A stretch of 64,000 nt of DNA from contig JH720315.1 in NCBI GenBank assembly GCA_000231825.2, positions 331,645 to 395,644 on the forward strand. The letters run 5' to 3'. Positions 38,162 through 51,111 of this stretch are shown piece by piece. The position numbers and the translations under genes were made by a program. The notes beneath the pieces are model-generated. The model did not search any database and was not told the DNA's origin. It saw nothing but the letters and a program-made list of their open reading frames with translations. Each line of letters opens with the position of its first letter. Position 1 is the stretch's first letter. Origin of the DNA: Tetrahymena elliotti 4EA (lineage: Eukaryota; Ciliophora; Oligohymenophorea; Hymenostomatida; Tetrahymenidae).

Positions 38162-41100
38162 ATGAAGACTTGCTATTACGAGCTTTTAGGTGTTGATAGA
38201 AAAGCAACAGATGAAGAAATTAAGAAGGTAAATAACAAAATGAAAATTGAAAATATAAAAGCATGAAAAATATGATTCATTTATTATATTTTTATCTAAA
38301 TATTGATGACATCTAAAAAAAGAGTATTCAAAATTTAAAATAATTTTTATTAATTAGGCATATAAAAAAATGGCTTTAAAGTATCATCCAGATAAAAATA
38401 GAGAAACAGATACAAAGGAAATTTTTTAAAGTAAATATTAAACATTATTGAAGAAACTTAAAAAATTACAAATCAAATTAAATAGATCTTATTGAAGCTT
38501 ATGAAGTATTAAGCGATCCAAATGAAAGAGCTTGGTATGATTCTCATAGAGAATAGATATTGAAAGGAACAGGAGGTGATGACATGTCTAAAGAAGAAAT
38601 GGAATAAGCAACATATGGTTTCAACATTTGGCCATATTTTAGTCATTCTTGCTATAAAGGTTTTGATGAATCTCAAGATAAGAATTTTTATTAAGTTTAT
38701 ACAGAAGTATTTGATAAAATTAAAAATGAAGAATATACTTCATATCGCTTTTAGCAAGATTTCAATGATGAAGAAGAAAAAGTTGAAGAGTACATAGCTC
38801 CTCCTGGTATTTAACATTTCTTTTTTTTATTTTAAAAAATTTTTAGTAAAAATGTTGTAATGTTTCATAAATTTTGTCTTTAAAACAAAAAACAAAATGA
38901 GTTCTAAGATATAAAAATGGCAAGAATTAAAATAGTTTTTTTTAAAACAATAAGTTAAAATTTGTATTTATAATCTTAGATATTTGTCAAGACTTTTTTT
39001 TTGAGTTAACAATTAAATAGTTAAATAATTCATTCATAATATTTTAGATATTTATCAAAATTTTTTAGGAGAAATGATAGTTAATGATAATTGTTATAAT
39101 TTTGCAAGTTTACTAATAATATTTTAGAAATTTTTCTTTACTTATTTATTGATTTAGTTAACAATTAAATAAAGATAAATTTATTGATGATTATTATGTT
39201 TAAAATTAGATTTTGGAAACAGTAAATCACCCTTGGAATAAGTCTCTGCTTTTTATAAGCATTGGGGAGCTTTTACAACTTATAAGACATTTAGCTGGTG
39301 TGATTAATATAATGTAAATGAGGCTCCTAATAGATGGGTAAAGAGATAGATGGAAAAAGAGAATAAAAAAGAGAGGTAGAATCAAAAGAAATAGTATTCA
39401 AAAACAATAAAGGAGTTAGTAGAGTTTTGTAAGAGAAGAGATCCTAGATGGAAAGATATTTTAGATCAACAAAGAAAAGATGAAGAAAAGAAGAAAGAAG
39501 AACTTAAGCTGAAAAAAGAAGAAGAAAAGAAAAGAAAGGAAGAATAAAAAATCAGAGCGAGAGAAGAGGAAGAAAGAAGATGGGCTGAATTGGATGCTGA
39601 AAGATTAAAGCATGAAGGAGAAGATGATAATGTTTTACCTGAAGAAGAATAATATGTCGAGGAATTTTATTGTGAAATATGTAGCAAGGGATTCAAGAGT
39701 GAAGCTTAGCTTTTAAATCATAATAATTCTAATGGACATAAAAAGAAAATGAAAGAATTACTTGATGAAGTTGGAACTTAGCATGAAAGAGATTAATTCT
39801 ACCAATAAATTGATTAAGCCAAGCAATCTTTAAATAAAAATGTTGAAGTTCCTTAAATTTCAAAGAAGAAAAAGAATAAAAAAAAATTAAAATCATAATA
39901 AAATATAAGCAACAAAAATTTAGACAATGATAATTCTGATGAAGAGGAAGTATAAGCTGAAGAAGTTTTATCTGATGAGCTAGAGGCAAAGAAAGATGAC
40001 AAAAAAAAGAAGGATAGTCAAGGTAAATAGAGTGAAGCTGATAATAGTAATAAAGGTAAATAAAAAAAATTGGAAGAATAGATTGAGGATGAAATTGAAG
40101 TTAAAAGTAAAAACAAAAAGGCTGCTAAAGGAAAATAAAAAGTTGAATCTGATGAAGAAGAATAGGAAATTGAATAGAAACCTAAGAGTAAAAAGATGGC
40201 TAAAGGAAAACAAAAAGTTGAATCTGATGATGAGGAAGAAATTCAATAAAAGAAATAAGAAGAGGTTGAAGAAAAAAAAAATACCAAGAAGAAAACTAAA
40301 GGAGGAGATAAAAAATAAGCAAATGATACTTATGATGACTAGAGTGAAGAGGAATAATTGTAGTAAGCAAATAAATAACATAACAAAAAGAAGGAAAAAT
40401 AGGCAGCTAAAGAAGAAAAGGCTGCAAAAGAAGAAGAAAATTTTAAAGCTGCATCAACTAAGGCAAAGAAAGGAAAACATGCTGAAGAAAAAGAAGAAGA
40501 TAAAAAATTACTTAAAGAAGCTTCTGCTAAGTAAAAAGCTTAAAGCTAATCAGAGTAAACCAAGTCTAAGAAAGGAGGTAAAAAGTAAGACCAAAAAGGA
40601 AAGAAAGAAAGTGAAGATGATGATAAAAAAGAATAAGCTGAATTTGAAATGTCTCTTTTTGTTTCCAAGAAATAATCAGATATTAAAAAAAATTAAGATG
40701 AAAATGAGTTAGATTATTCTTTTGACTCAGAAGAAAATAAAATTATGAAAACTTCATCTAAGGCTTTGAAAAAGTAAGCTACTGAAACAAATAGCAACAA
40801 TGATGATGATGATTCTGAAGAGAGCAGCGATGAAGAAAATGATTATAAAAAGAAATAATAGTAATAAGATGATGGTGACGACGATGAAGAAGAAGAAGAG
40901 GATGATGGATGGTAGAGTGCTAAATTTAATACTAAAAAACAAGAAAGCAAACACAATCATGAAGCTATGATGAAAAAAAAGTAAGAAGAAAAAGAGTAAA
41001 AGCTTAAGAAGTAACAAGAAGAACTTAAAAAGAAATCGTAACAGTAAGCAAAATCAAAAAAACAATAAGAGAGCTCAAGTGAAGAGGAATCTGAAGAGGA

Positions 41101-41530
41101 AGATTCTGATGATAGTGATGATGAATTAGCTAGATTTGCTATGAATATTAAGAAAAAGAATGTTGAAGAAAGTGACGATGATGGAAATAAAAGAAAGGGT
41201 AAAGGAAAAAGAAGCAAAAGATTGTAAGAAGAAAAAGACAACTTTGAAAAGATTTAAAAGCAAAAGCAAATAGATAATCTAGATGACAAAATTTACAATA
41301 AAGTTATTAAATCATAAAAAAAAACTGAAAAAGAGGAAGAAGCAGAAGCTGCTTAATAGTAAGCAGAGCTAAATAAGGCTAAGTAAAAAAGAGAAAAGAA
41401 AAAGGAAAAAGAAGAAAAAGAAAAAGAACTTGGCTAATTCAAATGCAATACTTGCCAATAACGTTTCTAATCCAAAACTAAGTTATTTTCTCATATCAAA
41501 GAAACAGGTCATGCTTCTGTTAAAATGTGA
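38162..41530 (+). CDS. DNAJC21: DNAJC21/Jjj1-type J-domain protein with two C2H2 zinc fingers
   Basis: Exons are 38162-38227, 38358-38430, 38486-38806 and 39210-41530 (TGA); 926 aa with all phases consistent. The J domain is at residues 1-75, with HPD at 32-34 (YYELLGVDRKATDEEIKK start). A DNAJC21-specific middle follows: NFYQVYTEVFDKI, then FYKHWGAFTTYKTFSWCDQY, APNRWVKRQMEKENKK and ELVEFCKRRDPRW. Zinc finger 1 has Cys308, Cys311, His324 and His330. Zinc finger 2, at the very C terminus, has Cys899, Cys902, His915 and His921, with identical spacing. In yeast and animals this family acts with Hsp70 to recycle 60S export factors in the cytosol. The roughly 560 residues between the fingers are an expanded Lys/Glu/Asp-rich tract, making the protein far longer than the 530-590 aa of yeast or human relatives. 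Confidence 0.93.
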
Positions 41531-44075
41531 AAATTTGCTATTTTAAATCCTTAATTGTAAATCATATTTATTCTTAAATTGATTAGTCAAATCGTATTAT
41601 TATTTTTGTAAATTAATTTCGACATTAATATTCTTTCTTAGTTACTGTTTAAATTCTAAATCAATTGAAATAAAAACTTTATAAACAAAATTTTATGCAT
41701 AATATATTTTTTTTAATTACCTTATATTTTAGAGTTATTGGGATATTACTTCGAATTAATGAATTAATGGGGTTTTCATTCAAAAAAACTAAAAATACTC
41801 AAAATTTAGATAAAAAATCAATTTACTAAATTTTTTTATGAATCAAAAGTGCTAAAACATATTAATTATTATTGTTTTGTTTGTTAATAAATAAACTTCA
41901 AATTAAAAAAATTAAGAGTAAGAAAGAATACACAAGTTTTGAAAATTGTGAAAGAATTTAGTATATTTTCATAAGTAAGTTGTTTGATTTTTTAAAAAAA
42001 TAAAGCATTCTAAACTTCCTCCATAATTCGAATCTAATTTTTTTTGTTTATAAAAATTAACCATTAAAATATCTTCAAATTTGAGATATGTTTTAAAAAT
42101 TTGTATGGATTTATCTCAAATGTAACCTTAATGATGGTTTAAGTTTAGGAATTAATTAAGGTAAGTCATCAGAAACCTATTTTTTTAGACATCCCCAATC
42201 CCCAGATTTTACAGGAGAATTAATTATCTTGCAAGTAAGCTGGCCATTCAATTATTTTGCTTTAAATTATTTTTAAGCAATAATTATTAAAAGCTCAAGG
42301 TATCACAAATAAATGAAAGTGCATCAAATAATAACAAAATTAAAAAACATATTTGTGATATTAGATTTATACGACAGCGAATTAAAATGACAAATTATTA
42401 AAAGTATAGTAAGCTCAGGATAGCACGGAATGAAATTATTTATTTGTGAATTTTGATGTGTTATTTATTTATTTATTTATTTATTTATTGTATTTTATTA
42501 TTTTTTGATCAATGCATTTTGAAAAAATATTTTGATTTTTAGTACTTAAAATATTCTTTGAATTTAACTAGTTAATTTAAATAATTTTTAGTTGGTTGGG
42601 CACAAATATTTATTGAGGAAATGGAATATTTTAAAATTTTTTTGAAAATAAAATTAAATTTTTTAATATTAAAATAATAAAAAACAGTAATTAATTTAAT
42701 TATTCTCTAGTATACTTCTGTATTAATTACTCACTTATAAGGTTACTTTTCCTATTTTTTAAAAAAATTTCTTTTAATTTTAGGTGAAGGGAATTAGTCT
42801 TTTTACAGATCAATAATTTCTTTCTGAAATCATTTTAAAAAGAATTAAAATCTTAATTTTTGATTCCGATCAGTCTCAAATATTTTAGGTATTTAAAATT
42901 TTATAATTCAAAATGAGAGGAAATAAGTTTAGTTATGAGGAGTAAATGAAGGAAATAAGAAAATAAAATAAAAATCTTGCAAGTGTAATTAAAATGTTTT
43001 GGATAATAATTATTTGTTTATTTTTTAGTTTTAAAGGCTTAATTTAATAATATGAGCTAATTACTTTGAACAGATGATTACAATATAAGATTTAGATTTA
43101 TCGTTGGAAATATTAATATTTTCTTTTTTTAATTAACAAACTACCACATTTAACAAATTAATTTTGTCGTATATCACAATAATAAATTGTTTGTGTATTC
43201 ATTCTAAATTAAAACTCTGCACAATATGTATAATTTTTGTTCTTTTGTTTGGCTTGGACAAGAAAAATAAAGACAGAGAAAGACTGAAAACTAATTAATT
43301 AATTATATTGTATTGAATAATACTTAAAGGAGTAGAAAAAGTATATCCTTAATTAAAGAATAAGTTAAAAAAGAATCAAATCAAATTAATTAAATTGATA
43401 TCAAAGTAAGATTAATAATATATATCTATATATTTTTTGATAGGATTTATTGTAAGATCTAATTTAGAACAATTAATAACCATAATAAATTTGTCATGTA
43501 TATTTAGGTAAATAAATAGATTGATTCATACTAAGCTAGATAAATAGCTAACTAAATAACACGCAGTGTAGTTTGCGTATATTTTTATTTTCATTCATAG
43601 TTTTTTTGCTTTTTTGTTAATTTTTTTAATGATGGTTGTGTTATTATATGTTAGAAAGGATTATCAAAATAAAGAATGAGAGGGTGAGTGAAAGAATGAG
43701 TTGTGTATACATCTGTGTGTGTATGTAGATAGGAGCATATAAGTTTGATATAAATTATACATCAAGCAAAATAACAAAGAAAATCTATATACAAATAAAT
43801 ACTTGCTTAATTGTTAATCAAGCAAACTTACAAAGAAATAACAAAGAAAGAAAGAAATAAATAAATAGAGAAACAGAGTTAGATTAATAAGAGTCTTTAT
43901 AGGTAGTCAGTTAGAGCATTTAAATTAGCATTTCGCTCAGTTTAAGGAAAGGGATTTTTTGGAAGCTGAGAAATCAGAAGTTAGGTGCTAATAGAATATA
44001 TTTGGTGATTAGAAAAAATTTTAAAAGGTTAATAATTTGATAGATTCTACAGGTTGAATTAAAAGATTAATTGTT
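41531..44075. other. Intergenic, 2.5 kb, AT-rich
   Basis: No supported gene. It contains a TTAT microsatellite (listed separately). Near 42290-42440 there are short diverged repeats: AAGCTCA(A/G)G(G/A)TA stretches in direct orientation, and CACAAATAAA matched by TTTATTTGTG in inverse orientation. The last 300 bp are rich in AAAGAAAG/AAATAAAT and lead into the gene at 44076. Confidence 0.5.
42461..42489. repeat. TTAT tetranucleotide microsatellite
   Basis: Seven consecutive TTAT units lie in intergenic DNA. Slippage in AT-rich sequence is the likely origin; no function is implied. Confidence 0.85.
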
Positions 44076-45855
44076 ATGTATTCAATTGTATTGGATAAAG
44101 GGACGTCTGAGAGAAAGTAGTTCTTAGAAATAAGTGAAAGGAGTTTTGACTTTAATTGTGTGTAGGAAGAGTAGTATTTTCAAATTAAGAATTAAGATAA
44201 AGAAAACTCTGTTTTGATAAAGTTTTTATGTCCTACTCATTTTTAATATATTTTGAGAATTAATTATCTTTAGAAAGAAAATTACAATTTAAGTCTTAAG
44301 AATTCTTGTGAATAAGTAGAGGAAATTGAATAGAATAATTAGAAAGATGGTTATGATTACTTTCCCACATCTAATTCAATACAGATATTTCCTAGTAAGA
44401 GTGTTGATTTTATGCTTAGTTGGAATAATGAGAATATAAAAGATTTAGAAATCAATTCAGGCTCACAGTAATAAATTTAGTCAAATGTAAATAGAATATC
44501 TCAATATGACTAAAGTTAACAGTAACTTGAATAAGCTGAAGGGAGTAGCAGCTAGTTGGAGAATTATGATGGGAATTCTATTATTAAATTGCAGCACAAT
44601 TATAGAGATAAAATAGTGATTCTAGTTGCATCGATTGATAAAAATATTCTTGTTGAAAGTGTAAATCAAATTCAAACACAAGACGAAAATTTTGGATTAT
44701 CTCAAAAGGTTATTATTTAGAATGATTAATAAGTATAATAAGAAAATGAATTTTAAAATTAGAACATGCCTTCAGATTCAACTACTTCATTAGAAAGTAT
44801 GTATGAAAATTATAAGTCTCGGGCTTTTAAGGTTATACAAGGCAGCAAGTAAATATAATTATGGGCTAAAATAGATAAAAAATTAATTCATAAATAGGAA
44901 TTAGTTATAAACAATTTCTTTCTTTCTCATAATAATCCTACTTATTCATGTTTGTTTGTCTAAAAGATTATGGAGTGTTCCATAGTATCAAAAAGTAAAC
45001 AGTATGAGTAGTAAGAGAAAAGGATCAATGAGTTAAATTAAAAAGGGAGTGATGAAATGACTACAAAAGAAGATGAAAATGATAAATTAGAAGGAGATTT
45101 TCAATTAGAAAGAAAAATTAACATTAGATTGGACAGAGGGAGAGCCACAGCAAGAACAAATATAACTCCTTTAGGATCTTGTGAAGGTATTTAAAACTTA
45201 AGAGAATTCTTTTCAAAAGAAATCATAACTTACAGAGACAGTAATTGTGAGTGCTGTGATGAACCTATATAGATTTGCTGCTAAAACAATTTGAAAATCA
45301 GTAAAGAAGAAAAAGATATAATTTCAATGCATGTAAAAAATTCAATTGATTAACACTCATCTGTGATTTTCGAAAATAACACGGTCTTGTATTAGTTTGA
45401 CAAAATATGTAAATCACTAAAAGAATTTTCCTCAGACGTTTGGGTTTTGCAAGAAGATTAAACTCAAGATTTGGGAGTCTTCAAAATTATCTATTTTATT
45501 GTTGGAAAGCAATCTAATAAGAATTATTTTGCAATCTAGGAAAGACAACAAAAATTGAAATCAAACAAAATGGGTAGAAATTGTCTGTAACAATAAAACC
45601 CTTTTTCATAACATTTGTAGAGATTCAGCACAGCCATGAGTTAAAATAGCTAATACTCGCCCTCCATAAAGGGAGTCTCAACGTCATATTCATCTATTTA
45701 ATCTAACACACTCAATTACATTAAAACAGGTATAATTTATTTATTTTCATCATAAATAGAACATTCATTTTTAAATAGAGAGAAAATGAGTGAGTTAATA
45801 TTTTTATTGATTTATTAATGGAGAAAAATTAATTTAAGGATAAAGAGAAAAATGA
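44076..45855 (+). CDS. Hypothetical polar protein
   Basis: ATG 44076 is preceded by an in-frame TGA four codons further upstream region (44055), which supports this start. Exon 1 runs to 45729. A GT donor at 45730, an AAG acceptor ending at 45838 and a TGA at 45853-45855 give a short last exon, for about 556 aa. Without splicing the frame would run on to a TGA near 46072. Alternatively the same donor could join the acceptor at 47255, fusing this gene to the next one. The protein is rich in Asn, Gln, Ser and Glu, with a short Cys cluster (CECCDEPIQICC, coded near 45255) that could bind a metal. Scattered more ordered segments (KIVILVASIDKNILVESV) resemble beta strands. No family was recognised. 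Confidence 0.7.
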
Positions 45856-46943
45856 GCTTTTTTAAAAAAGAATTTTTATCTGAAAAAAAGAAAGCCTTAA
45901 ACAAATAAGGTTAAGATTCCATTTCAAATTAATTCATATTTAATTCGCAGAATACTTCCTTTTCAATACAAATTAATCGAAATCTTCTTGGAGGGGGATT
46001 TTTCATGTATTTTTATTACTAACTTGTTTTAATTATTGAAATATTGATTGATTATTCATTTGTTAATATTTGATTAAGTAGACCTTTAATTTTATTTTAA
46101 AATCTAAATAAAGCACTCAAATAGCATGCTTGCTATTTATTGTATGTCTATTATTTAACCAATAAACCAATCTATCAATATATTAGTTTTATAAAACCCC
46201 AAATAACTTCTTGATCATCTTCATATATCAAATTATTTTTGAAATACAAAAAAGCTTAATTGAAATAAATATCTCAAAAAAGTAATAATTTCTTTTATCA
46301 TCAGAATTAAATGGTTGGATTAAAACTTCCTTCAGTATTTAAATTTTCTCTAAAATTTATATTTAAACTCCCTTGATTATCATTTTTTAAATTCTTTTCA
46401 TATTTCATTTATTTTAAAACTCACTTATTTCCTCAAAATAAAAATTTAAAGATTTATTATTAGCATTTTAAACCAATTTTTAGAGAAAAAGAAGAAATTT
46501 TTTAACTGACTTATTCAATTTTTAAGCATAATTGACAGAAAAGAATTATTTTTGTTGGAGAAAATCCAATCAATTGAGATATTGAGGTTATTTTTTAAGA
46601 CATTTAGAAACATTTTAATTTAAAAAGAAAAGAAAAAGATAGTTTAGAAAAAAAAATAGATAAACTTGCAAATTTAAATAAACAGAAGAACTACAAATAT
46701 GATATTTAGTAAAAGATATTTGTGTAAAAGCTATACTAGCAACTTGATTTCTCTTTGATGACTGTAAGCGAAAAAAATAATTGAAATAAATTATTAAAAA
46801 ACATAACAAATCTCCCTAAAAATAGATAACTCAATTAAATTAATTTGTTTTTCTCTTTGCCTCCCCTGTAAATTTAATTTCTGATCATTAAATATAAGCA
46901 TTTCCACAAACAAATTTGTCCTTAAAATTTGCAAAAACCACAA
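45856..46943. other. Intergenic or long intron, AT-rich
   Basis: No gene-like composition. It is intergenic under the two-gene model, or part of a 1.5-kb intron (45730-47255) if the flanking coding regions are one gene. A 64-codon minus-strand frame at about 46615-46809 is considered chance. Confidence 0.45.
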
Positions 46944-49619
46944 ATGAGCAATCGACTAAAGAGAGCCAATAAATAATTGGATTAGAAAGTTTCATAATTA
47001 AGTTATAGCTTGTCTTCTTTTATTAACATACTGAAAAAAACTATCTTTTTCATTTTGAAAAGTTGGTTGTAACGCAATTTTAAATTTCGAAACAAAATAA
47101 GAATTTTGAGTTGAATTAATAAAAATGCTAGTCTTAAAAGTTGAATTTAAATATTTCTATTGAACAAATTTTTGAGAAATCTCTTGCCTTATTTATTTTA
47201 TTTAATTTACTTATCTATTTGTTTATTTACTAAATATTTTCTTAATTATGAACAGGAAAAAGCTCTGATGATCAGAATCTTTTGTCAAGTGATACAGAAA
47301 GTCTTGAAAGCTCTTAGTCTCCAATCAGAAATTAAGCAAGTAATAGATAATCTTTGTACTAAGATGAAAACGCTAATGCTAATAATCGTTTCTCTTGTGA
47401 AACTTACTTTGCTACCTCCTCCTCTTCGCAAGTCAACTTCTCTGAACTAAATACCCCCACTAATTAAAAAAAAAATTCTAATATAATAACTCCTCGTTAA
47501 GTTCAAGATAAGGCTAAAAATTTAAATACAATTGATCCTTATTAGGCTTGTACTATCAGAAATTCACCAATAATGAATGCAGAAGCTAGCAAAATAATTA
47601 AAGATACTAACTAAATCCAAACTATTTATGAAATTGGAGGAGAAGAAGAAAACTCTTACAGAGACTAAAACTAATTTATGCGTAAGTAAAATTATCAATT
47701 TGACTTCCCTTCAACTATTGGCCCTAATAATGATGGAGATGAAAAATATAGATAGACTGCACCTGTCTACGATATGAATCATGACGCTTCCTTTCATGTT
47801 TCTATGCATAAAAGCTGCATACCTGCTAAAGACAGTTCTGACTTAAATTATTTTGAAAATGAAGATTTTAGAAAGAGTAAGCTTAAGTAGCCAAGAAGTA
47901 AAAAAGAAGGCAGCATTACCACAGAATAAAAGAATATTAAACACATCATTCTTTCTGATGATTCTCTTTATTTCATAACTGCAACTGAGTGTGGTCTTGT
48001 AACAGTATGGAACATTTCAACCCAAGAAAAGACCATCTTTGATGACCATAAAAAAAGCTCTGATCCCTCAATCAACTTCTTAAAATCTATGAATGATGGT
48101 GATAGATTCATGACTGGAGGTGGTGATAAAACTGTCAAAATATACTCCCTTAAAATTATGAAACTCATTCACACTATAGTAGTAGAAAGAAAAATAGTTT
48201 ACTCTGCTGCTATTCTCCCTGACCTTAACATGATTGTCGTTGGTGGACTCAACATCAGTAAATTAGGTAAAATATTCCTTAAATTAATCAATCTGTTAAC
48301 TAATTCTTACTTAAAATTTAAAAATATCAAGAAATTTGATTTAATTAAAAAATTATTCTAAGGTATTTAATATTTGCAAAAATAAATTCAGTTTTAATTA
48401 AAATATTAAAAACCACTTCATTTATTTCTTAAAAAAAATAATCCCCAATTAATATTTTTAATTTGCTGAGCAAAAAATTTCATCTTCTTTATGATTTTAA
48501 AATATTTTCATTATTTAATTTAATATTATCTCATATTGTGAAGTAATATATTATTGTTTTAAGTTTGAATATTTTTAATATTTTATGAAAAATTATCAAA
48601 ATATTCAGCTATTGTCTAAAATTATTCACAAACTCATAATATTCTTATATTTATTTTAATTAAATTCACATAACTCTTGAAATTTATTCAATATTTTTAA
48701 TATTTTTCAAAATAAGATTAAGAGAAAAAGTAATAAAACAATGATTAAATATTTTTATTTATTAAATAAAATAGCCAGTATAGGAAAGTCTAGTACAAAA
48801 AGAAGAAATATAAAATTTTATAGTTTGTAAAATTATAAATACCTGAAAAAATTTAAAATACCTAGCTCAGAAAGTGTGATAACTCATCTAGAATATTGTT
48901 AAACTAAGTAGAGTAATGGCTATTATTTAGAAGATGATAGGAAAGCTAAGAGTAATGCCACAATAAAATCAAATTGTTAATTCAGATAATCAACAAGTGG
49001 AACAAAAACAGAGAGTTCTGATAATGAAGCTTCTGATGAAAGATAATCGGTTTAATCTATGCATTATAAATCAGCTTCTTCTCCAAAATTAAATAAATTC
49101 AACAGTAATATCCTTGCTTGTGTTATTCAAGGCTCTTATGGAAGTAGATTGATATTTATTCATTTCGGTAGAAAAGGAAAAATGGAAATCATTCTAAACT
49201 GTGAAATGCTTACCATAGGAATTTACAAAGTTCAAAGGCTTTTCTACTCTAATTCTATGTAAAAACTTATTTGTATGCCAAAGCCAAATGAAAAAAAAGG
49301 ATAAACCATCAATTACTTCTATGAAATTGACATCACATCAAGGACTAAAATAGAAAATTTAAAACACACTCCTTCCTTTGAAAAGCCAATTATAGACCTA
49401 AATTTATGCTCAGATCAAAACATAATTATTGTCATTCCTACTGAAAATTATTTCTATCTTTATGATGTCAAAGATCAAGCAATCATAGATAGATCAAACA
49501 CTCTTGATTTCCACCCAAAGCAAGCATATGTTAGTCCGCTCAACTTTGCTGCAATCCACCTAGAATCTGGAAATGGAAAAATAAATTTGTTTAAACTACC
49601 AAGTCAAATAAACAGTTGA
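46944..49619 (+). CDS. WD-repeat-like protein
   Basis: The preferred model has exon 1 46944-47001, intron 47002-47255, exon 2 47256-48266, intron 48267-48783 and exon 3 48784-49619 (TGA); 634 aa. Phases agree at each junction. Residues 1 to about 240 are Ser/Asn/Gln-rich. WD-like blades follow: HIILSDDSLYFITATECG, LVTVWNISTQEKTIFDDH, DRFMTGGGDKTVKIYSL and, across the second splice, IVVGGL...RRNIKFYSLQNYKYL. That strand pattern spanning the splice confirms the junction. An acidic Ser/Lys insertion lies at about residues 385-430, and further propeller strands run to the end. The role is probably as a protein-interaction scaffold; the partner is unknown. The start is less certain, because the acceptor at 47255 would also fit the donor at 45730 in phase. 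Confidence 0.8.
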
Positions 49620-51111
49620 GACTACTCTAATATTTAAATACATCTACTAAAAAAAAAAATATAATTTGTAAAATATTTATCAAAAATTTTCAATAAATAT
49701 TCTTTCCTTAAGTAACAAATAAATTAGTTAAATATTTAGCTAAATAAATAAAAACTAATGAGAATAATAATTAATAATAATAACCATCCTGATATTTAAA
49801 GTAATTTTCTTGAAAAGAAAGGTAATTTAACCATAATAACTATTTTTAACTTCTTTTAACAAAACAAAACAAACAAAAATAAATAAATAAACAAACCAAC
49901 TAACTAAAAAATCAACTATATTAAATAAAAATTTTTATCTCACTTATTCTTAAATAAGTGATACAATTTTTAAACATTTACAAACATTAAGCAAAGCAAT
50001 TAATAGCATCCACTTTTCTTCATAAAATATATAACTTTAAAAACCATTTCTCAAATCAAGAATCAATCAAGTAAATAATTAACACTTTTTAAATAAATAC
50101 TTTATATCATAAAGAATATTTCTATTACCAATTAAATAAATAAACCAAATAAAATTATTACTATTTATAACTAAATTAATTATTTAAATTCATATTCATT
50201 TCATTACTCTTACTATTTATAATCATAATAAATCATTATTTTTAATATTCTTTTATTCTAAACTTAACTTATCCAATTTAAAATCTGTCTATATTTATTT
50301 AACTTCACTCTTGTTATAATACAAAAATATTTTAAAAATAAAAAAACATTTTTCCTTTTTTTTTAATTCTGAATTTCTTTACTTTTCCTAAATATTTTAT
50401 AAATGATTTTATTAGAAATTTTTTTAATTTTGAGATGTAATAAATCAATTTTCTGAGAAATCTTCATTCATTTTTTTTTAAAGAAGAGATATTTTTTAGT
50501 TCATTTAAGGAAAATAACAGGAATTTATTTTCAATAATTTATAATTTGAAATTTAAATTGTTTGGATTTAATATTTTTAATTAAAAGAAACTAACTAACT
50601 TTTTTATTGCTTTTTCACTATTTAAAAAAAAATATCTTTTCTTTATACACTTTAAAATTGTTTATAAAACTTTTTAGCTGAGCAATGTTAATATTAATTC
50701 AGTTATACCTAGTAATGAAAGTATTGATAGCATACAGAATGAGTTACTAATTTTTTTTAAATAAAAAATTTGATAAATAGTAAATAAATCTTCAAAAAAT
50801 TATTTTTTAAAATTAAGAATTGAAGGATTTTATTTCATCAAAAAAATTTTATCTAGTTTAAACTCCTTTAAATATTATTTTTATTAGTAGATTATGTCAT
50901 AATTGTTAGTGAATACAGATTTATCAGTTAATTTTGAAAAAAAAAATTTATTAATTTGACTAAGAATAATAATTATCATTGTTGTGTATGAATGAAAATC
51001 TATGATAGATAAGAGAAAATTATTAGAGCAAAGATTAATGTGAATTCACAAAGTAAAAATAGAAAAAAAAACAAATAAATAATAATATTAATTAATTTCA
51101 TGTTTTTTTGT
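49620..51111. other. Intergenic between convergent genes, AT-rich
   Basis: About 1.5 kb between the WD-repeat-like gene (+) and the type I membrane gene (-), containing runs of AAATAAAT and long T tracts. No coding frame or RNA gene was recognised. Confidence 0.5.

Noticed and set aside
39729..41241. Several long frames on the minus strand, and an alternative plus-strand frame, across the 3' half of the J-protein gene
   Set aside because: They are shadows of the purine-rich Lys/Glu coding region. Their products are poly-Phe/Leu/Ser or poly-Lys/Arg without domains, while the DNAJC21 frame has both zinc fingers.
42290..42440. Short direct and inverse repeats as a possible transposon remnant
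   Set aside because: Matches are only about 10 bp, there is no coding remnant or target-site duplication, and AT-rich DNA gives such matches by chance.
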